Assembly (NCBI GenBank): GCA_004212795.1
Contig: SHBR01000002.1
Span: 1 to 64,000, forward strand
Direction of reading: 5' to 3'
From: Candidatus Thioglobus sp.
GTDB taxonomy: Bacteria; Pseudomonadota; Gammaproteobacteria; Arenicellales; UBA868
Length of the DNA: 64,000 bases
Each line of letters begins with the position of its first letter. The stretch's first letter is position 1. The translations under genes and the position numbers were made by a program. The notes under the pieces were generated by a model. That model saw only the letters and a list, made by a program, of their open reading frames with translations, was not told where the DNA came from and ran no database searches. Shown here in pieces: positions 63,573-64,000 of this stretch.

Positions 63573-64000
63573 ATGATTGTTGCCGAACAGAAGAAGTTGG
63601 AAGATATTCAGCGAATGCTGAAAGGTAAAAAAAAGGTTCTCACGGTAGGATGCGGAACGTGCGTATCCGTATGTTTTGCCGGAGGACAAAAAGAGTCCAG
63701 CGCAATGGCGGCGACCTTGCGAACGGCGGCAGCGGCTAATGGCGAACAAATCGAAGTTGACGAAGCGACGGTTCAGCGACAGTGCGTGCAAGAGTTTGTA
63801 GCACCACTGGAGGAAAATATAGAGGAATATGACGCTGTATTGTCAATGGCCTGTGGTGTGGGTGTGCAAACACTTGCCGAAAAATATATGGACACCCCAA
63901 TCCTTCCCGGACTCGATACTAACTTTATGGGCCAACCGACCGAACCGGGGGTGTGGGAGGAGCGGTGCGTCGGTTGTGGAAATTGCGTCTTGGAGTACAC
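63573..64000 (+). CDS. MetV-like protein, truncated by window edge
   Basis: Missing from the ORF track because it has no stop inside the window; the listed minus ORFs 63546-63791 and 63773-64000 are its shadows. From ATG 63573 it reads MIVAEQKKLEDIQRMLKGKK for at least 142 codons. It carries VGCGTCVSVC near residue 26, SMACGVGVQTLAEKY, and near the edge RCVGCGNCVLEY. This matches the MTHFR_C (MetV) family, the zinc/iron-sulfur partner of MetF in acetogens and of related clusters in aerobes. The next genes are expected to be MetF and possibly corrinoid methyltransferase parts. Confidence 0.82.
   Translation, partial: MIVAEQKKLEDIQRMLKGKKKVLTVGCGTCVSVCFAGGQKESSAMAATLRTAAAANGEQIEVDEATVQRQCVQEFVAPLEENIEEYDAVLSMACGVGVQTLAEKYMDTPILPGLDTNFMGQPTEPGVWEERCVGCGNCVLEY

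Overview
The window is a gene-dense (mostly 10-100 bp gaps) stretch of a Gram-negative chromosome with mid-range GC. Evidence for a Pseudomonadota host includes a ThiBPQ importer with a TPP riboswitch, Tat- and Sec-type signal peptides on periplasmic proteins, an AcpH-like protein, a Tas-type aldo-keto reductase and many non-ATG starts. The content (ectoine, carnitine/gamma-butyrobetaine and betaine-type catabolism, many small exporters) fits a free-living marine gammaproteobacterium, or less likely an alphaproteobacterium. No rRNA, tRNA, CRISPR array, IS element or phage gene was seen, and placement below class is not possible from this text.

Left part (1-28.6 kb) is mostly housekeeping and accessory single genes. 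It holds S-formylglutathione hydrolase, three EamA/DMT permeases, a TauE/SafE permease, an AEC permease, an HAD type II dehalogenase, ferredoxin-NADP reductase, a class II aldolase, an enoyl-CoA hydratase/isomerase, a GFA protein, a persulfide dioxygenase-rhodanese fusion, an UMF1-type MFS permease and a glycerophosphodiesterase. Next come a polyprenol-phosphate-mannose synthase-like GT2 with two membrane glycosyltransferases, TerB-like, upp, a NadR-type kinase, and a TPP riboswitch driving thiB-thiP-thiQ. A periplasmic GPx, a Cof HAD, an orphan ABC ATPase, argB, an hsp20 with a heat-shock-type promoter and a split YeeE/YedE pair close this part.

Middle part (28.7-43 kb) is catabolic. First come a DAO-type flavoprotein, then MmgE/PrpD, an enoyl-CoA hydratase, a CMD protein and an alpha/beta hydrolase (minus strand), and RidA, ALDH and an LLM flavin oxidoreductase (plus strand). 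This set resembles the ring-opening logic of the Rut and trigonelline pathways. It abuts a convincing gamma-butyrobetaine/L-carnitine set: BKACE, carnitine 3-dehydrogenase, a CaiD-like hydratase, a CaiA-like dehydrogenase and an ADP-forming acyl-CoA synthetase. Together these could take gamma-butyrobetaine through carnitine and dehydrocarnitine to betainyl-CoA.

Right part (44-64 kb) starts with a Tas-type reductase. It continues with a seven-gene minus-strand operon for ectoine/hydroxyectoine breakdown: a trans-sulfuration-type PLP enzyme, EutA, two PhyH dioxygenases, DoeB, DoeA and a threonine-aldolase-like enzyme. EutB, EutC, DoeC and DoeD are not present here. Then come an MDR reductase, two tandem enolase-superfamily enzymes (one HpbD-like), a complete oligopeptide-type ABC importer and a cupin. 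At the edge sit a fused 2Fe-2S/2x4Fe-4S/MvhD protein and a truncated MetV-like gene missing from the ORF track, which probably open a methyl-tetrahydrofolate oxidation module. Overall, 28.7-64 kb reads as an island for osmolyte and quaternary-amine use, with formaldehyde and C1 handling at both ends. The most novel-looking points are the eut operon with an aldolase in place of EutBC, the Rut/Tgn-like module fused to the carnitine block, and the MvhD-MetV start at the right edge.
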